Shown piece after piece: positions 16,215 to 24,815 of a stretch of DNA of 64,000 bases; positions within the stretch are counted from its first letter, which is position 1; every line of letters starts with the position of its first letter. A model generated the notes under the pieces. That model had not been told where the DNA came from. It worked only from the letters and a program-made list of their open reading frames with translations, and did not search any database. Source of the stretch: Lachnospiraceae bacterium (GTDB taxonomy: Bacteria; Bacillota; Clostridia; Lachnospirales; Anaerotignaceae); the NCBI GenBank assembly GCA_003543235.1, contig DPJA01000038.1, forward strand, positions 74,415 through 138,414. The letters run 5' to 3'. A program made the position numbers and the translations under genes.

Positions 16215-16462
16215 TAGCTTATAAATTAAAAAGCATTGATAAGGAACAGTAAGTTTTAAGATACTTTCAGAGAGTCGTTGGATGGTGTGAAGCGACAGTA
16301 TGCTAAGACTGAACTCGCCTTTGAGCTTCACACTGAAAAGAGTAGGTGCTGACGTAATTCTGCGTTAAAGATATTTGAGTGTGCTGTTTTATTTTCAGCA
16401 AACTAGAGTGGTAACACGGAGTAGCCCTTCGTCTCTAATATACGTGAGATGGAGGGCTTTTA
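16215..16462 (+). promoter_or_regulatory. T-box leader (Leu, CTC specifier) with terminator
   Basis: Stem I region contains GAACTCGCC with specifier CTC (Leu) at 16314-16316. The T-box element AGAGTGGTAACACGG is at 16405-16419. A 13-bp terminator stem (16423-16435 with 16446-16458) and T tract follow, 40 bases before leuS. Uncharged tRNA-Leu should favour the antiterminator and raise leuS expression. Confidence 0.93.
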
Positions 16463-16501
16463 TAGTATTCAAAAGAAAATTAATTTTAGGAGGATACATC
16501 A

Positions 16502-18913
16502 ATGAACAGCAAATATGAATTTACCACCATAGAAAAAAAATGGCGTGCGGAATGGGAGAAAAATCCCATTAATAAAGAAGATGATAAAAAACCAAAATAT
16601 TATTGCCTTGATATGTTTCCATATCCATCAGGCACTGGTTTGCACGTTGGTCACTGGAGAGGATATGTTTTAAGCGATATTATTAGCCGTTATAAGGTGC
16701 TTCAGGGCTATCAGGTACTTCATCCAATGGGCTGGGATGCTTTTGGTTTGCCTGCTGAAAACTACGCTATTAAAACAAATACTCATCCAGAAATAAGTAC
16801 AAATGCAAATATAACCAACGTTAAACGCCAACTTCACGAAATAAGTGCTATTTACGATTGGGATAAGGAAATTAACACAACAGATAAAAGCTATTATAAA
16901 TGGACTCAGTGGATTTTTGCCAGAATGTATGAAAATGGTCTTGCATATGAGAAAAAAATGCCTCTTAACTGGTGTCCAAGCTGTAAATGTGTACTTGCAA
17001 ATGAAGAAGCTACAAACGGTACCTGCGAGCGTTGTGGTGCCACTGTAACAAAGAAAAATCTTCGTCAGTGGATGCTTAGAATTACACATTATGCAGAAAG
17101 ACTTCTTAATGACCTTGATAAGCTTGACTGGCCAGAAAAGGTTAAAAAAATGCAGACTGACTGGATTGGCAAAAGCTATGGTGCAGAGGTTGACTTTAAG
17201 GTTAAAGATACAGATAAAGCAATAACTGTTTATACAACAAGACCTGATACTCTTTATGGGGCAACATTTATGGTGCTGTCACCAGAACATCCATATGTAA
17301 ATGATATTACAACAAATGAATATAAAAAGGCAATGGAGGATTACTGCTTTGCAGCTTCAACTAAATCTTCAGTAGACCGTATGACAGACAAGGAAAAAAC
17401 AGGTGTGTTTACAGGTCGCTATGGCATAAATCCATTAAACGGCTCATTGGCACCAATTTGGGTATCCGATTATGTTTTGGCAGATTATGGTACAGGTGCA
17501 ATTATGTGTGTTCCTGCCCATGACGACCGTGACTTTGACTTTGCAAAGAAATTTGACCTTCCAATTATTCAGGTTATTATCCCTGAAGGAGATGAGGAAA
17601 AAGAACTTACCGAGGCATACATTGGCGATGGTAAAATGATTAATTCTCCTATTTTTGAAGGTATGACAGCTTTTGAGGCAAAGAAAAAAGCACCACTTAT
17701 ACTTGAAGAAAAAGGATTTGGTAAAAAAACAGTTAACTATAAGCTTCGTGACTGGGTTTTCTCTCGTCAGCGTTATTGGGGCGAGCCTATTCCGCTTGTT
17801 CATTGTGAGCATTGTGGAACTGTAGTTGTTCCTGACGAGCAATTGCCTGTTGAATTGCCTATGGTAGAAAGCTATCAGCCAACTGATAATGGTGAATCTC
17901 CACTTGCTGCTATTGAAGAGTGGGTTAATACAACGTGTCCTAAGTGTGGAGCACCTGCTAAGCGTGAAACAAACACAATGCCACAATGGGCAGGTTCTTC
18001 ATGGTATTTCTTGCGTTATACCGACCCACATAACGATAAAGAGCTTGCAAGCAAGGAAGCACTTGAAAAATGGGCACCTGTTGATATGTACGTAGGCGGA
18101 ATTGAACACGCTGTTCTTCATTTGTTATACGCACGTTTTTACACAAAATTCCTTAATGATATAGGTGTTGTAAACTTTGACGAGCCTTTTAGCAGATTAT
18201 TTAATCAGGGAATGATTAATAAAAATGGTGCAAAAATGAGTAAATCAAAGGGAAATGTTGTTTCACCTGATGAATTAGTTGAAAAATATGGTTGTGACGC
18301 TTTAAGGATGTATGAACTTTTTGTAGGTCCACCTGAGATTGACAGCGAATGGGATGATAGCGGAATTGACGGTGTATATCGTTACCTTAATAAGGTTTGG
18401 AAACTTTTTGCAACATATAAAGACAAAAATGTTGAGCCTACAAAAGAGTCCGATTTTGCCAAAAACTTAATGATTAAAGAAATTTCATCACGCCTTAACG
18501 CCCTTACCATGAACACTGTTGTAAGTGGCTTTATGGAATATACTAACAAGCTTATTGATGTAGCAAAAACACAAGATGGAATTGATAAATCTTGTCTTGA
18601 TGCACTTACTGTTCTTCTTGCACCGTTTACACCTCATATTGCTGAGGAGCTTTGGAGAGAATTGGGCAACACAAATACAGTTTTTGCAGCAAAGTGGCCT
18701 GTATGTGATGAGAGTAAGCTTGCTGTAGACGAAGTTGTTATTCCGTTGCAGGTTAACGGAAAAACAAGAGATAACATCACAGTTTCTAAATCTACGTCAA
18801 AAGATGAAATTCTTGCAAAGGCTAAAGCAATTCTTGCTTCAAGAATTGCAGATAAAACAATTGTTAAAGAAATTTATGTTCCTAACAAAATTGTAAATAT
18901 AGTAGTAAAATAA
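16502..18913 (+). CDS. leuS: Leucyl-tRNA synthetase
   Basis: Class Ia synthetase, 803 residues (usual size). HIGH motif in PYPSGTGLHVGHWRGYVLSD; zinc-type cysteines CPSCKCVLANEEA...CERCG; CP1 editing domain with TTRPDTLYGATFMVLSPEHP and GTGAIMCVPAHDDRDFDFA (editing Asp); DWVFSRQRYWGEPIPL; KMSKS as GAKMSKSKGNVVSP; C-terminal VQVNG-type domain (IPLQVNGKTRDNI). AGGAGG lies 8 bases ahead. Controlled by the T-box just upstream. Confidence 0.98.
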   Translation: MNSKYEFTTIEKKWRAEWEKNPINKEDDKKPKYYCLDMFPYPSGTGLHVGHWRGYVLSDIISRYKVLQGYQVLHPMGWDAFGLPAENYAIKTNTHPEISTNANITNVKRQLHEISAIYDWDKEINTTDKSYYKWTQWIFARMYENGLAYEKKMPLNWCPSCKCVLANEEATNGTCERCGATVTKKNLRQWMLRITHYAERLLNDLDKLDWPEKVKKMQTDWIGKSYGAEVDFKVKDTDKAITVYTTRPDTLYGATFMVLSPEHPYVNDITTNEYKKAMEDYCFAASTKSSVDRMTDKEKTGVFTGRYGINPLNGSLAPIWVSDYVLADYGTGAIMCVPAHDDRDFDFAKKFDLPIIQVIIPEGDEEKELTEAYIGDGKMINSPIFEGMTAFEAKKKAPLILEEKGFGKKTVNYKLRDWVFSRQRYWGEPIPLVHCEHCGTVVVPDEQLPVELPMVESYQPTDNGESPLAAIEEWVNTTCPKCGAPAKRETNTMPQWAGSSWYFLRYTDPHNDKELASKEALEKWAPVDMYVGGIEHAVLHLLYARFYTKFLNDIGVVNFDEPFSRLFNQGMINKNGAKMSKSKGNVVSPDELVEKYGCDALRMYELFVGPPEIDSEWDDSGIDGVYRYLNKVWKLFATYKDKNVEPTKESDFAKNLMIKEISSRLNALTMNTVVSGFMEYTNKLIDVAKTQDGIDKSCLDALTVLLAPFTPHIAEELWRELGNTNTVFAAKWPVCDESKLAVDEVVIPLQVNGKTRDNITVSKSTSKDEILAKAKAILASRIADKTIVKEIYVPNKIVNIVVK

Positions 18914-18964
18914 TTTTTCAAGATTTGAAATTTGAGTAAAAGCACTTGTTTTGCAATATTCTTT

Positions 18965-19003
18965 AAGGACGCCAATTATTATTTGGTGTCCTTAATTTTT
19001 TTT
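18965..19003 (+). terminator. Intrinsic terminator of leuS
   Basis: AAGGACGCCAA/TTGGTGTCCTT stem (one G-T pair), then TTTTTTTT. Confidence 0.9.
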
Positions 19004-19023
19004 ATACTTTTAAAATCATACCA

Positions 19024-19052
19024 TTGTAAATAACGCAAAATTAAAGTATAAT
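19024..19052 (+). promoter_or_regulatory. Candidate guaB promoter
   Basis: TTGTAA, 17 bases, TATAAT. Leaves an AT-rich leader of about 130 bases with no obvious riboswitch. Confidence 0.55.
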
Positions 19053-19189
19053 TGTTTTATTATGTCGTTAGAACACAAAAAATGGTTATAATATTTTCTG
19101 ATATTTTCTAATATACATAAAGATTTTATTGGATAATATATATATAAAATTATAATTTATGAATTAGTGTAATGAGAGGAGAACAAAAA

Positions 19190-20695
19190 ATGGCTTTTTA
19201 TTATGATAAACCGTCACATACTTTTGCAGAATATTTGCTTGTGCCAGGTTATTCTGATGCGAATTGTATTCCAAACAATGTTTCATTAAAAACACCTTTG
19301 GTTAAATTTAAAAAAGGGGAAACTCCATCACTTAGTATGAATATCCCTTTAATTTCAGCAACAATGCAGTCTGTTTCTGATGATCGCATGGCAATTTCAC
19401 TTGCAAAGGAGGGCGGCGTTTCCTTTATCTATTGTTCACAAACTGTTGAACAGCAGGCTGATATGATTCGTCGTGTTAAAAGTTACAAGGCAGGGTTTGT
19501 TTCATCTGATGCAAATGTAAGCCCTGATTCGACGTTAGGTGATGTTTTAAGAATAAAAGAAGAACTAGGTCATTCAACCATTGCAGTAACTGCTGATGGA
19601 ACTGCAAATGCAAAACTTGTTGGTGTTGTAACAAGCCGTGATTACAGGGTTAGCCGTATGTCATCTGATGAAAAAGTGCATACTTTTATGACACCTTTTG
19701 AAAAACTTGTAACTGCACCTAAGGGTACAAGCCTTAAAGAAGCAAATAACATAATTTGGGACAACAAGCTTAACGCATTGCCAATTATTGATGAAGATGG
19801 CTGCTTATTTTCTTTTGTTTTCCGCAAAGACTATGACCAACATAAGGAAAGACCTTGCGAACTGCTTGATGGTGACAAAAGCTATATTGTTGGTGCAGGT
19901 ATAAACACAAAAGATTATGCAGAGCGTGTACCAGCTTTAATCGAAGCCGGAGCAGATGTTCTTTGCATTGACTCAAGTGAGGGATTTTCAGAATGGCAAA
20001 GCCGTACAATAACATGGATTAGAGAAAATTACGGCGATACAGTTAAAGTTGGTGCTGGAAATATAGTTGATGGAGATGGCTTTAGATTTTTGGCTGAAGC
20101 TGGTGCAGACTTTATTAAAGTAGGTATTGGCGGTGGCTCAATCTGCATCACACGTGAGGCAAAAGGCATTGGCCGTGGTCAAGCAACTTCTGTTATTGAA
20201 GTTGCAAAGGCAAGAGATGAATATTTTAAGGAAACCGGAGTTTACATTCCTATTTGTTCAGACGGCGGAATTGTCCTTGACTACCACATAACTCTTGCAT
20301 TGGCTATGGGCAGCGATTTCTGTATGTTGGGAAGATATTTCTCAAGATTTGATGAAAGCCCAACAGAGAAGGTTATGGTTAATGGTAATTATATGAAAGA
20401 GTATTGGGGTGAGGGCAGTGCCCGTGCCCGCAACTGGCAACGCTATGATATGGGTGGTGCATCAAAACTTTCATTTGTAGAGGGTGTTGATTGTTATGTG
20501 CCATATGCAGGTTCGTTGCACGACAATCTCGATGTAACTCTTAGCAAAATGCGTTCAACCATGTGCAATTGTGGTGCTCTTAATATAAAAGAGCTTCAGG
20601 ATAATGCAAAACTTACACTAGTAAGTGCAACATCTATAGTTGAGGGTGGAGCACATGACGTTATGGTAAAAAATAGCCAAAGCGGCAATAAATAA
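19190..20695 (+). CDS. guaB: IMP dehydrogenase (Tritrichomonas-like divergent type)
   Basis: Oxidises IMP to XMP with NAD+, the committed step of guanine-nucleotide synthesis. 501 residues from ATG 19190 (AGAGGAGA 8 bases before; the upstream ATG at 19172 overlaps that site). TIM barrel split by a CBS pair (about 100-220). The active-site loop is GIGGGSICITREAKGIGRGQ, with catalytic Cys in SICIT. The flap dyad is in SRARNWQRYD (Arg-Tyr), and the end is SIVEGGAHDVMVK. Most bacterial enzymes instead read GPGSICTTR. The loop and flap seen here resemble, from memory, the IMPDH of Tritrichomonas foetus. Stand-alone gene. Confidence 0.93.
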   Translation: MAFYYDKPSHTFAEYLLVPGYSDANCIPNNVSLKTPLVKFKKGETPSLSMNIPLISATMQSVSDDRMAISLAKEGGVSFIYCSQTVEQQADMIRRVKSYKAGFVSSDANVSPDSTLGDVLRIKEELGHSTIAVTADGTANAKLVGVVTSRDYRVSRMSSDEKVHTFMTPFEKLVTAPKGTSLKEANNIIWDNKLNALPIIDEDGCLFSFVFRKDYDQHKERPCELLDGDKSYIVGAGINTKDYAERVPALIEAGADVLCIDSSEGFSEWQSRTITWIRENYGDTVKVGAGNIVDGDGFRFLAEAGADFIKVGIGGGSICITREAKGIGRGQATSVIEVAKARDEYFKETGVYIPICSDGGIVLDYHITLALAMGSDFCMLGRYFSRFDESPTEKVMVNGNYMKEYWGEGSARARNWQRYDMGGASKLSFVEGVDCYVPYAGSLHDNLDVTLSKMRSTMCNCGALNIKELQDNAKLTLVSATSIVEGGAHDVMVKNSQSGNK

Positions 20696-20710
20696 ATTAA
20701 ACTTAAAATA

Positions 20711-20754
20711 AAAAAGTGTCTTGCCAAACTTTAATATTTGTCAAGACACTTTTT
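20711..20754. terminator. Bidirectional terminator, guaB / crp-like
   Basis: 13-bp stem AAAAAGTGTCTTG and complement. T runs on both strands; its right edge touches the stop codon of the convergent Crp/Fnr gene. Confidence 0.88.
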
Positions 20755-21425
20755 TATTTTTCATTTTTCTCTAAATGAAATGTACTTTTTTGAAACGTCA
20801 ATATTCCCTCATCACGAAGTTTGCATAACTCGTTAGACATTGCACTTCGGTCTACTGAAAGATAGTCTGCCAACTGTTGTCTGTTAAACGGTATTTCAAA
20901 AGAAGCTTTTCCACTTTTTAAAGATTGTGTTGACAGATATGATAAAAGTTTTTCTCTTGTTGTTCTTTTTGTTATATGCACCATTTTTTTTGTAAGCATA
21001 AGATTTTTTTCAGCAAGCACTGAAATTAGATTACGAATAAGCTTTGTATGAAACTGGCAGGCAGATGTGCAGACAGTCATCATTTTGTGTATATCCAAAA
21101 AAAGAATATCGGAATTTTCAGATGAAACAGCACTTACTTCAAGTGATTCTCCTTGAACGCAAGCATAGGTTTCGCCAAACAAACTACCAGCAGATACCTC
21201 GGCAATTATGGTTCTATTTCCCCAAAAATCTTCTTTAATAATGTGAACTTGCCCTGAAAGCACCATACCCACGTATGAAATACTTTCACCACTCCTAAAT
21301 ATAAACTGTCCTTTTGTATAATTACTATGTTTCGCAGATAAACAGTTTAAAACAGCACTTATTTCTTGGTTATTTATACCTGTAAAAAGTGATGATTTTT
21401 TCATAACTCCCAAATATTTTTCCAT
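20754..21425 (-). CDS. Crp/Fnr-family transcriptional regulator
   Basis: 223 residues. Cyclic-nucleotide-binding-like beta barrel (about 15-125: YTKGQFIFRSGESISYVGMVLSGQ, SAGSLFGETYA), a dimer helix, then a wHTH (FNRQQLADYLSVDRSAMSNELCKLRDEG). It lacks an N-terminal Cys cluster of Fnr type; four Cys are scattered, with CTSAC near residue 119. Divergent from hcp with an overlapping promoter/operator, so it is probably the local activator of hcp, responding to nitric oxide or redox stress as in other anaerobes; the signal is inferred. Start ATG 21425 follows AGAAGGAGAT. Confidence 0.9.
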   Translation of the reverse strand: MEKYLGVMKKSSLFTGINNQEISAVLNCLSAKHSNYTKGQFIFRSGESISYVGMVLSGQVHIIKEDFWGNRTIIAEVSAGSLFGETYACVQGESLEVSAVSSENSDILFLDIHKMMTVCTSACQFHTKLIRNLISVLAEKNLMLTKKMVHITKRTTREKLLSYLSTQSLKSGKASFEIPFNRQQLADYLSVDRSAMSNELCKLRDEGILTFQKSTFHLEKNEK

Positions 21426-21456
21426 TTTATCTCCTTCTGTTGTAAAAACAACTGAT

Positions 21457-21496
21457 TTGTTTTATTTATTGTATTATAGTATAAATACAAAGTCAA
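21457..21496. promoter_or_regulatory. Overlapping divergent promoters with palindromic operator (crp-like / hcp)
   Basis: Plus strand (hcp): TTGTTT 21457, 17 bases, TATAAA 21480. Minus strand (regulator): TTGACT 21496-21491, 17 bases, TACAAT 21473-21468. Between and across them lies an inverted repeat TTGTATT, 8 bases, AATACAA (21469-21490), a 22-base site with Crp/Fnr-like spacing. The regulator could switch both genes from this one site. Confidence 0.68.
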
Positions 21497-21559
21497 TGTA
21501 TTGTAAATTTAAATTTCACAGCATAAGCGAAAAAAAGCGAAAAAAAGGAGAAGTGAGTT

Positions 21560-23146
21560 ATGGATAATAAAATGTTTTGTTATCAGTGTGAGCAAACAGC
21601 AAGATGCACAGGATGTACAGGAAATGCAGGAGTATGCGGAAAATCCGCCAGTACCGCTGGGTTGCAGGATGAATTAACAGGTGCTTTAATAGGGTTAGTA
21701 AGGGCTTGTGAAAAGGGTGAGGCTACCGAAAAAACAAACAAAGTTATTATTGAAAGCTTGTTTACAACCATTACAAACGTTAGCTTCAATGACCAAACAT
21801 TAAAAGAGCTTATTGAAAAAGTTAACTTTGAAAAGGAAGCAGTTTTGCAAAACTGTGGTTCTTGTGATAATTCATGCGAAAATTATAACATGAATAATTT
21901 ATGGAATGAAAAAAATGAAGATATTCGTTCCCTTAAATCTTTAATTTTGTTTGGCATTCGTGGTATTGCTGCATATGCCTACCATGCAGAAATTTTGGGC
22001 TATACAGATGCCTCAGTAAATAAACTGTTTTACAAGGCATTGTTTTTTATAGGTGAGGACTGTACTATGGAGCAGCTTTTTCCAATCGTTATGGAGGTTG
22101 GCGAGGTAAATTTAAAATGTATGGAGTTACTTGACCGTGCTAACACTGAAACCTTTGGTACGCCTGTGCCTACAACTGTTCAGCTTTCAGTTGAAAAAGG
22201 TCCATTTATTGTTATTACTGGACATGATTTATATGATTTAAAATTACTTTTGGAACAAACAAAAGATAAAGGGATAAACATATATACTCATGGCGAAATG
22301 CTTCCAGCACACGCTTATCCATTGCTTAAAAAATATCCTCATTTAAAAGGAAACTTTGGAACAGCATGGCAAAATCAGCAAAAAGAGTTTGACAATATAC
22401 CTGCACCTATTTTGTTTACAACAAATTGCCTCATGCCAGTAAAGAAAAGTTATAATGATAGGGTGTTTACAACAGCGGTTGTGTCCTATCCAGAAATGGT
22501 GCATATTGGTGAAGATAAGAATTTTGCACCAGTAATAGAAAAGGCTTTGGAATTAGGCGGATATAATATTGATACTGTATTTACGGGTATAAATGGTGGT
22601 AAAGAAGTCATCACAGGATTTGGCCACGGCACGGTGTTATCTGTAGCAGATAAGGTAGTTGAAGCTGTAAAAGCAGGGGATATAAGCCACTTCTTTCTTG
22701 TTGGTGGGTGTGACGGTGCAAAGACAGGTAGAAATTACTACACTGATTTTGTAAAACAAACACCAACTGACACAATTATTCTTACTTTAGCTTGTGGAAA
22801 ATACCGTTTTAATGACCTTGACCTGGGTCAAATTGGTGGGCTTCCAAGAATTATGGATATGGGACAGTGCAATGATGCTTATAGTGCAATTAAGGTTGCG
22901 GTAGCATTGTCAGAGGCCTTTGACTGTGAAATAAATGATTTGCCACTTTCAATGGTACTTTCTTGGTATGAACAAAAAGCAGTTTGTATTTTGCTTACAT
23001 TGCTTTATCTCGGTATAAAAAATATCTACCTTGGACCAACATTACCAGCATTCATTTCACCTAATGTTCTTTCATATTTGGTAGAAAATTTCAACATTTC
23101 TCCAATAAGTACACCAGCAGAGGATTTAAAAAAAATATTAGGCTAA
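21560..23146 (+). CDS. hcp: Hybrid cluster protein (hydroxylamine reductase / NO-stress protein)
   Basis: 528 residues. The N-terminal cluster motif is C-x2-C-x8-C-x6-C (CYQCEQTARCTGCTGNAGVC) with one extra Cys. Ligands of the hybrid Fe-S-O cluster are all seen in order: VITGHDLYDL (His), THGEMLPAHAYP (Glu), TTNCLMP, GGCDGAKTGRNYY (persulfide Cys), LACGKYRFND, GQCNDAYSA and WYEQKAV (Glu). Cytoplasmic. In other bacteria it reduces hydroxylamine or nitric oxide and S-nitrosylates proteins. Strong ribosome site AAAAAGGAG. Divergent from the Crp/Fnr gene, a common pairing. Confidence 0.96.
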   Translation: MDNKMFCYQCEQTARCTGCTGNAGVCGKSASTAGLQDELTGALIGLVRACEKGEATEKTNKVIIESLFTTITNVSFNDQTLKELIEKVNFEKEAVLQNCGSCDNSCENYNMNNLWNEKNEDIRSLKSLILFGIRGIAAYAYHAEILGYTDASVNKLFYKALFFIGEDCTMEQLFPIVMEVGEVNLKCMELLDRANTETFGTPVPTTVQLSVEKGPFIVITGHDLYDLKLLLEQTKDKGINIYTHGEMLPAHAYPLLKKYPHLKGNFGTAWQNQQKEFDNIPAPILFTTNCLMPVKKSYNDRVFTTAVVSYPEMVHIGEDKNFAPVIEKALELGGYNIDTVFTGINGGKEVITGFGHGTVLSVADKVVEAVKAGDISHFFLVGGCDGAKTGRNYYTDFVKQTPTDTIILTLACGKYRFNDLDLGQIGGLPRIMDMGQCNDAYSAIKVAVALSEAFDCEINDLPLSMVLSWYEQKAVCILLTLLYLGIKNIYLGPTLPAFISPNVLSYLVENFNISPISTPAEDLKKILG

Positions 23147-23160
23147 TAAATATATATTAA

Positions 23161-23204
23161 AAAACCTACTGTATAATTTAAATTTAATACAGTAGGTTTT
23201 TATT
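23161..23204 (+). terminator. Intrinsic terminator of hcp
   Basis: 14-bp stem AAAACCTACTGTAT and complement, then TTTTTATTT. Confidence 0.9.
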
Positions 23205-23264
23205 TATATAATTTATTTTAAAATATAACACTTTGTATATGATGAGTAGAAACGCCTGTTAGGT

Positions 23265-23309
23265 ACTATTCGCAAAACGCAAGTTTTACGAATAGTTAGT
23301 GTGTTTTTT
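23265..23309 (+). other. Second terminator-like hairpin, unassigned
   Basis: ACTATTCG/CGAATAGT plus AAAAC/GTTTT (one mismatch, GCAA loop), followed within 5 bases by GTGTTTTTT. It could be a back-up terminator for hcp or the end of a small transcript. No ORF of note lies between it and the first terminator. Confidence 0.5.
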
Positions 23310-23376
23310 CCAATACAGTCGATTTATTGGATTTATTTATCTCTAACCGCACACGTCTTACAGTTCTTATAAAGCT

Positions 23377-24798
23377 TTAAAACCTACGTCCACCACGCTT
23401 ATTACTTTTAAACTTATACCTATTTTTTGGTGCACGACTTCTGTTATAAAAAAATCTTGCTATTAGCACCAACGCACCAATACCGACAACCGTACCAACC
23501 ACTGTCAATAATCCTTTAATAGTAAAAATCTTAGAAATTATCCTTTTTGCAGTATAACCAATTTTTTCAATTAGTGTTGCTTTTTCAATTGATTTTTCAG
23601 CATATATTTTTGATTCTGCTAAAACCTCACCATTAAGTGAGTATTTTACTGTGCCAAGCTCAGTGTCTTTTTCAATTGGTGCTTTAATTTTAATATTTGT
23701 GTCACTTTCATCCTTACTTTTGTAAATATATTCGTCGTTTGTAATATCAATTTTGGTTTCAACTGCACCAACATCAGTTTTTTCAAGAAAAAGTGAAACA
23801 TCTTCTTTTATTATAAGCTTTAAATTATTTCCATCAGATACTTTATTATTATATAATTCAACTTCGCCCACTGATGTACCATTTTTAGCTAACGTAAAAA
23901 ATCCAAAATTTTCAAATCCATAATCAAATAGTTTTGCGGCATCTTCCCAACGCCCAGGGTCTTCGGAATTAAATATTACGGCAATAAGTGAAACTCCATC
24001 CTTTTCTGCAGAGGCTGTTACACAATTTCCTGCCTCATCAGTAAATCCAGTTTTCATTCCTGTTGCATATGGATAAGCATATTCACCCGATGTAATAAGT
24101 AAATTATGGCTTGTCCAATCATATTGATTAGTTATAAGGCCTGTTGTATCTGCACTACCCATGCCATTGCCAGAATATTCTTTTTCTCCGCAAATTCTTT
24201 TTAACAAATCAATTTTAAGTGCTGCGGCAGCAATTTTTGCCATATCTTCAGCAGTAGTATAGTGCCTTTCATCATGGTATCCATGTGGATTAACAAAATT
24301 TGAATCCGTACAGCCTAATTCTTTTGCTTTTTTATTCATCAACTCGGCAAAAATTCTTTCACTTTCACGGCTGCTTAAATCTTTATTACCAGTTTCTTTT
24401 TTTGCCACTGCACTTGCAACAACTGTAGCCGAGTCATTTCCACTTGGTATAATTAGTCCACGTACAAGGTTTTCCATAGTAATTGATTCTCCATTAACAT
24501 GACCTGCCTTGCTAGAGTCAAGAGAAACATCATTAATTTCATTACCAACAACGATTACATCTTCGGGTTTAAAATAATCCAACGCAACAATAGTTGTAAG
24601 TAATTTAGTCATACTTGCAGGATACATTTGTTTTGTAGAATTTTTTTCGTATAAAACCTTTCCTGTTGATGCCTCAACTAAAATTGCTGATTCAGCCTTA
24701 ATTTCAGGTGCTACAGGCTTTGTTGCTCCAAAAGCAATAGTATTTACACAAAATGTCAAGGCAAGTAACAAAGAAATTGCTCTCAATTTTTTTCTCAT
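23377..24798 (-). CDS. D-alanyl-D-alanine carboxypeptidase (DacF/PBP5-type)
   Basis: 473 residues. Signal peptide (MRKKLRAISLLLALTFCVNT... FGA). Serine peptidase S11 motifs in order: SMTK (PASMTKLLTT, about residue 63), SGN (IPSGNDSA) and KTG (GMKTGFTDEAGNC). A C-terminal beta domain follows, then an unusual true membrane helix (LLTVVGTVVGIGALVLIARFF) and a basic tail (KNRYKFKSNKRGGRRF) instead of the common amphipathic anchor. Trims the terminal D-Ala of peptidoglycan stem peptides. Last gene of the long minus-strand miaB-mutSL unit. Confidence 0.92.
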   Translation of the reverse strand: MRKKLRAISLLLALTFCVNTIAFGATKPVAPEIKAESAILVEASTGKVLYEKNSTKQMYPASMTKLLTTIVALDYFKPEDVIVVGNEINDVSLDSSKAGHVNGESITMENLVRGLIIPSGNDSATVVASAVAKKETGNKDLSSRESERIFAELMNKKAKELGCTDSNFVNPHGYHDERHYTTAEDMAKIAAAALKIDLLKRICGEKEYSGNGMGSADTTGLITNQYDWTSHNLLITSGEYAYPYATGMKTGFTDEAGNCVTASAEKDGVSLIAVIFNSEDPGRWEDAAKLFDYGFENFGFFTLAKNGTSVGEVELYNNKVSDGNNLKLIIKEDVSLFLEKTDVGAVETKIDITNDEYIYKSKDESDTNIKIKAPIEKDTELGTVKYSLNGEVLAESKIYAEKSIEKATLIEKIGYTAKRIISKIFTIKGLLTVVGTVVGIGALVLIARFFYNRSRAPKNRYKFKSNKRGGRRF

Positions 24799-24815
24799 TT
24801 TATTCTCTCCTAATA

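Noticed and set aside
16405..16462. Hairpin before leuS as a simple intrinsic terminator of the TauE gene
   Set aside because: The T-box element, specifier region and separate upstream promoter show it is the regulated terminator of the leuS leader.
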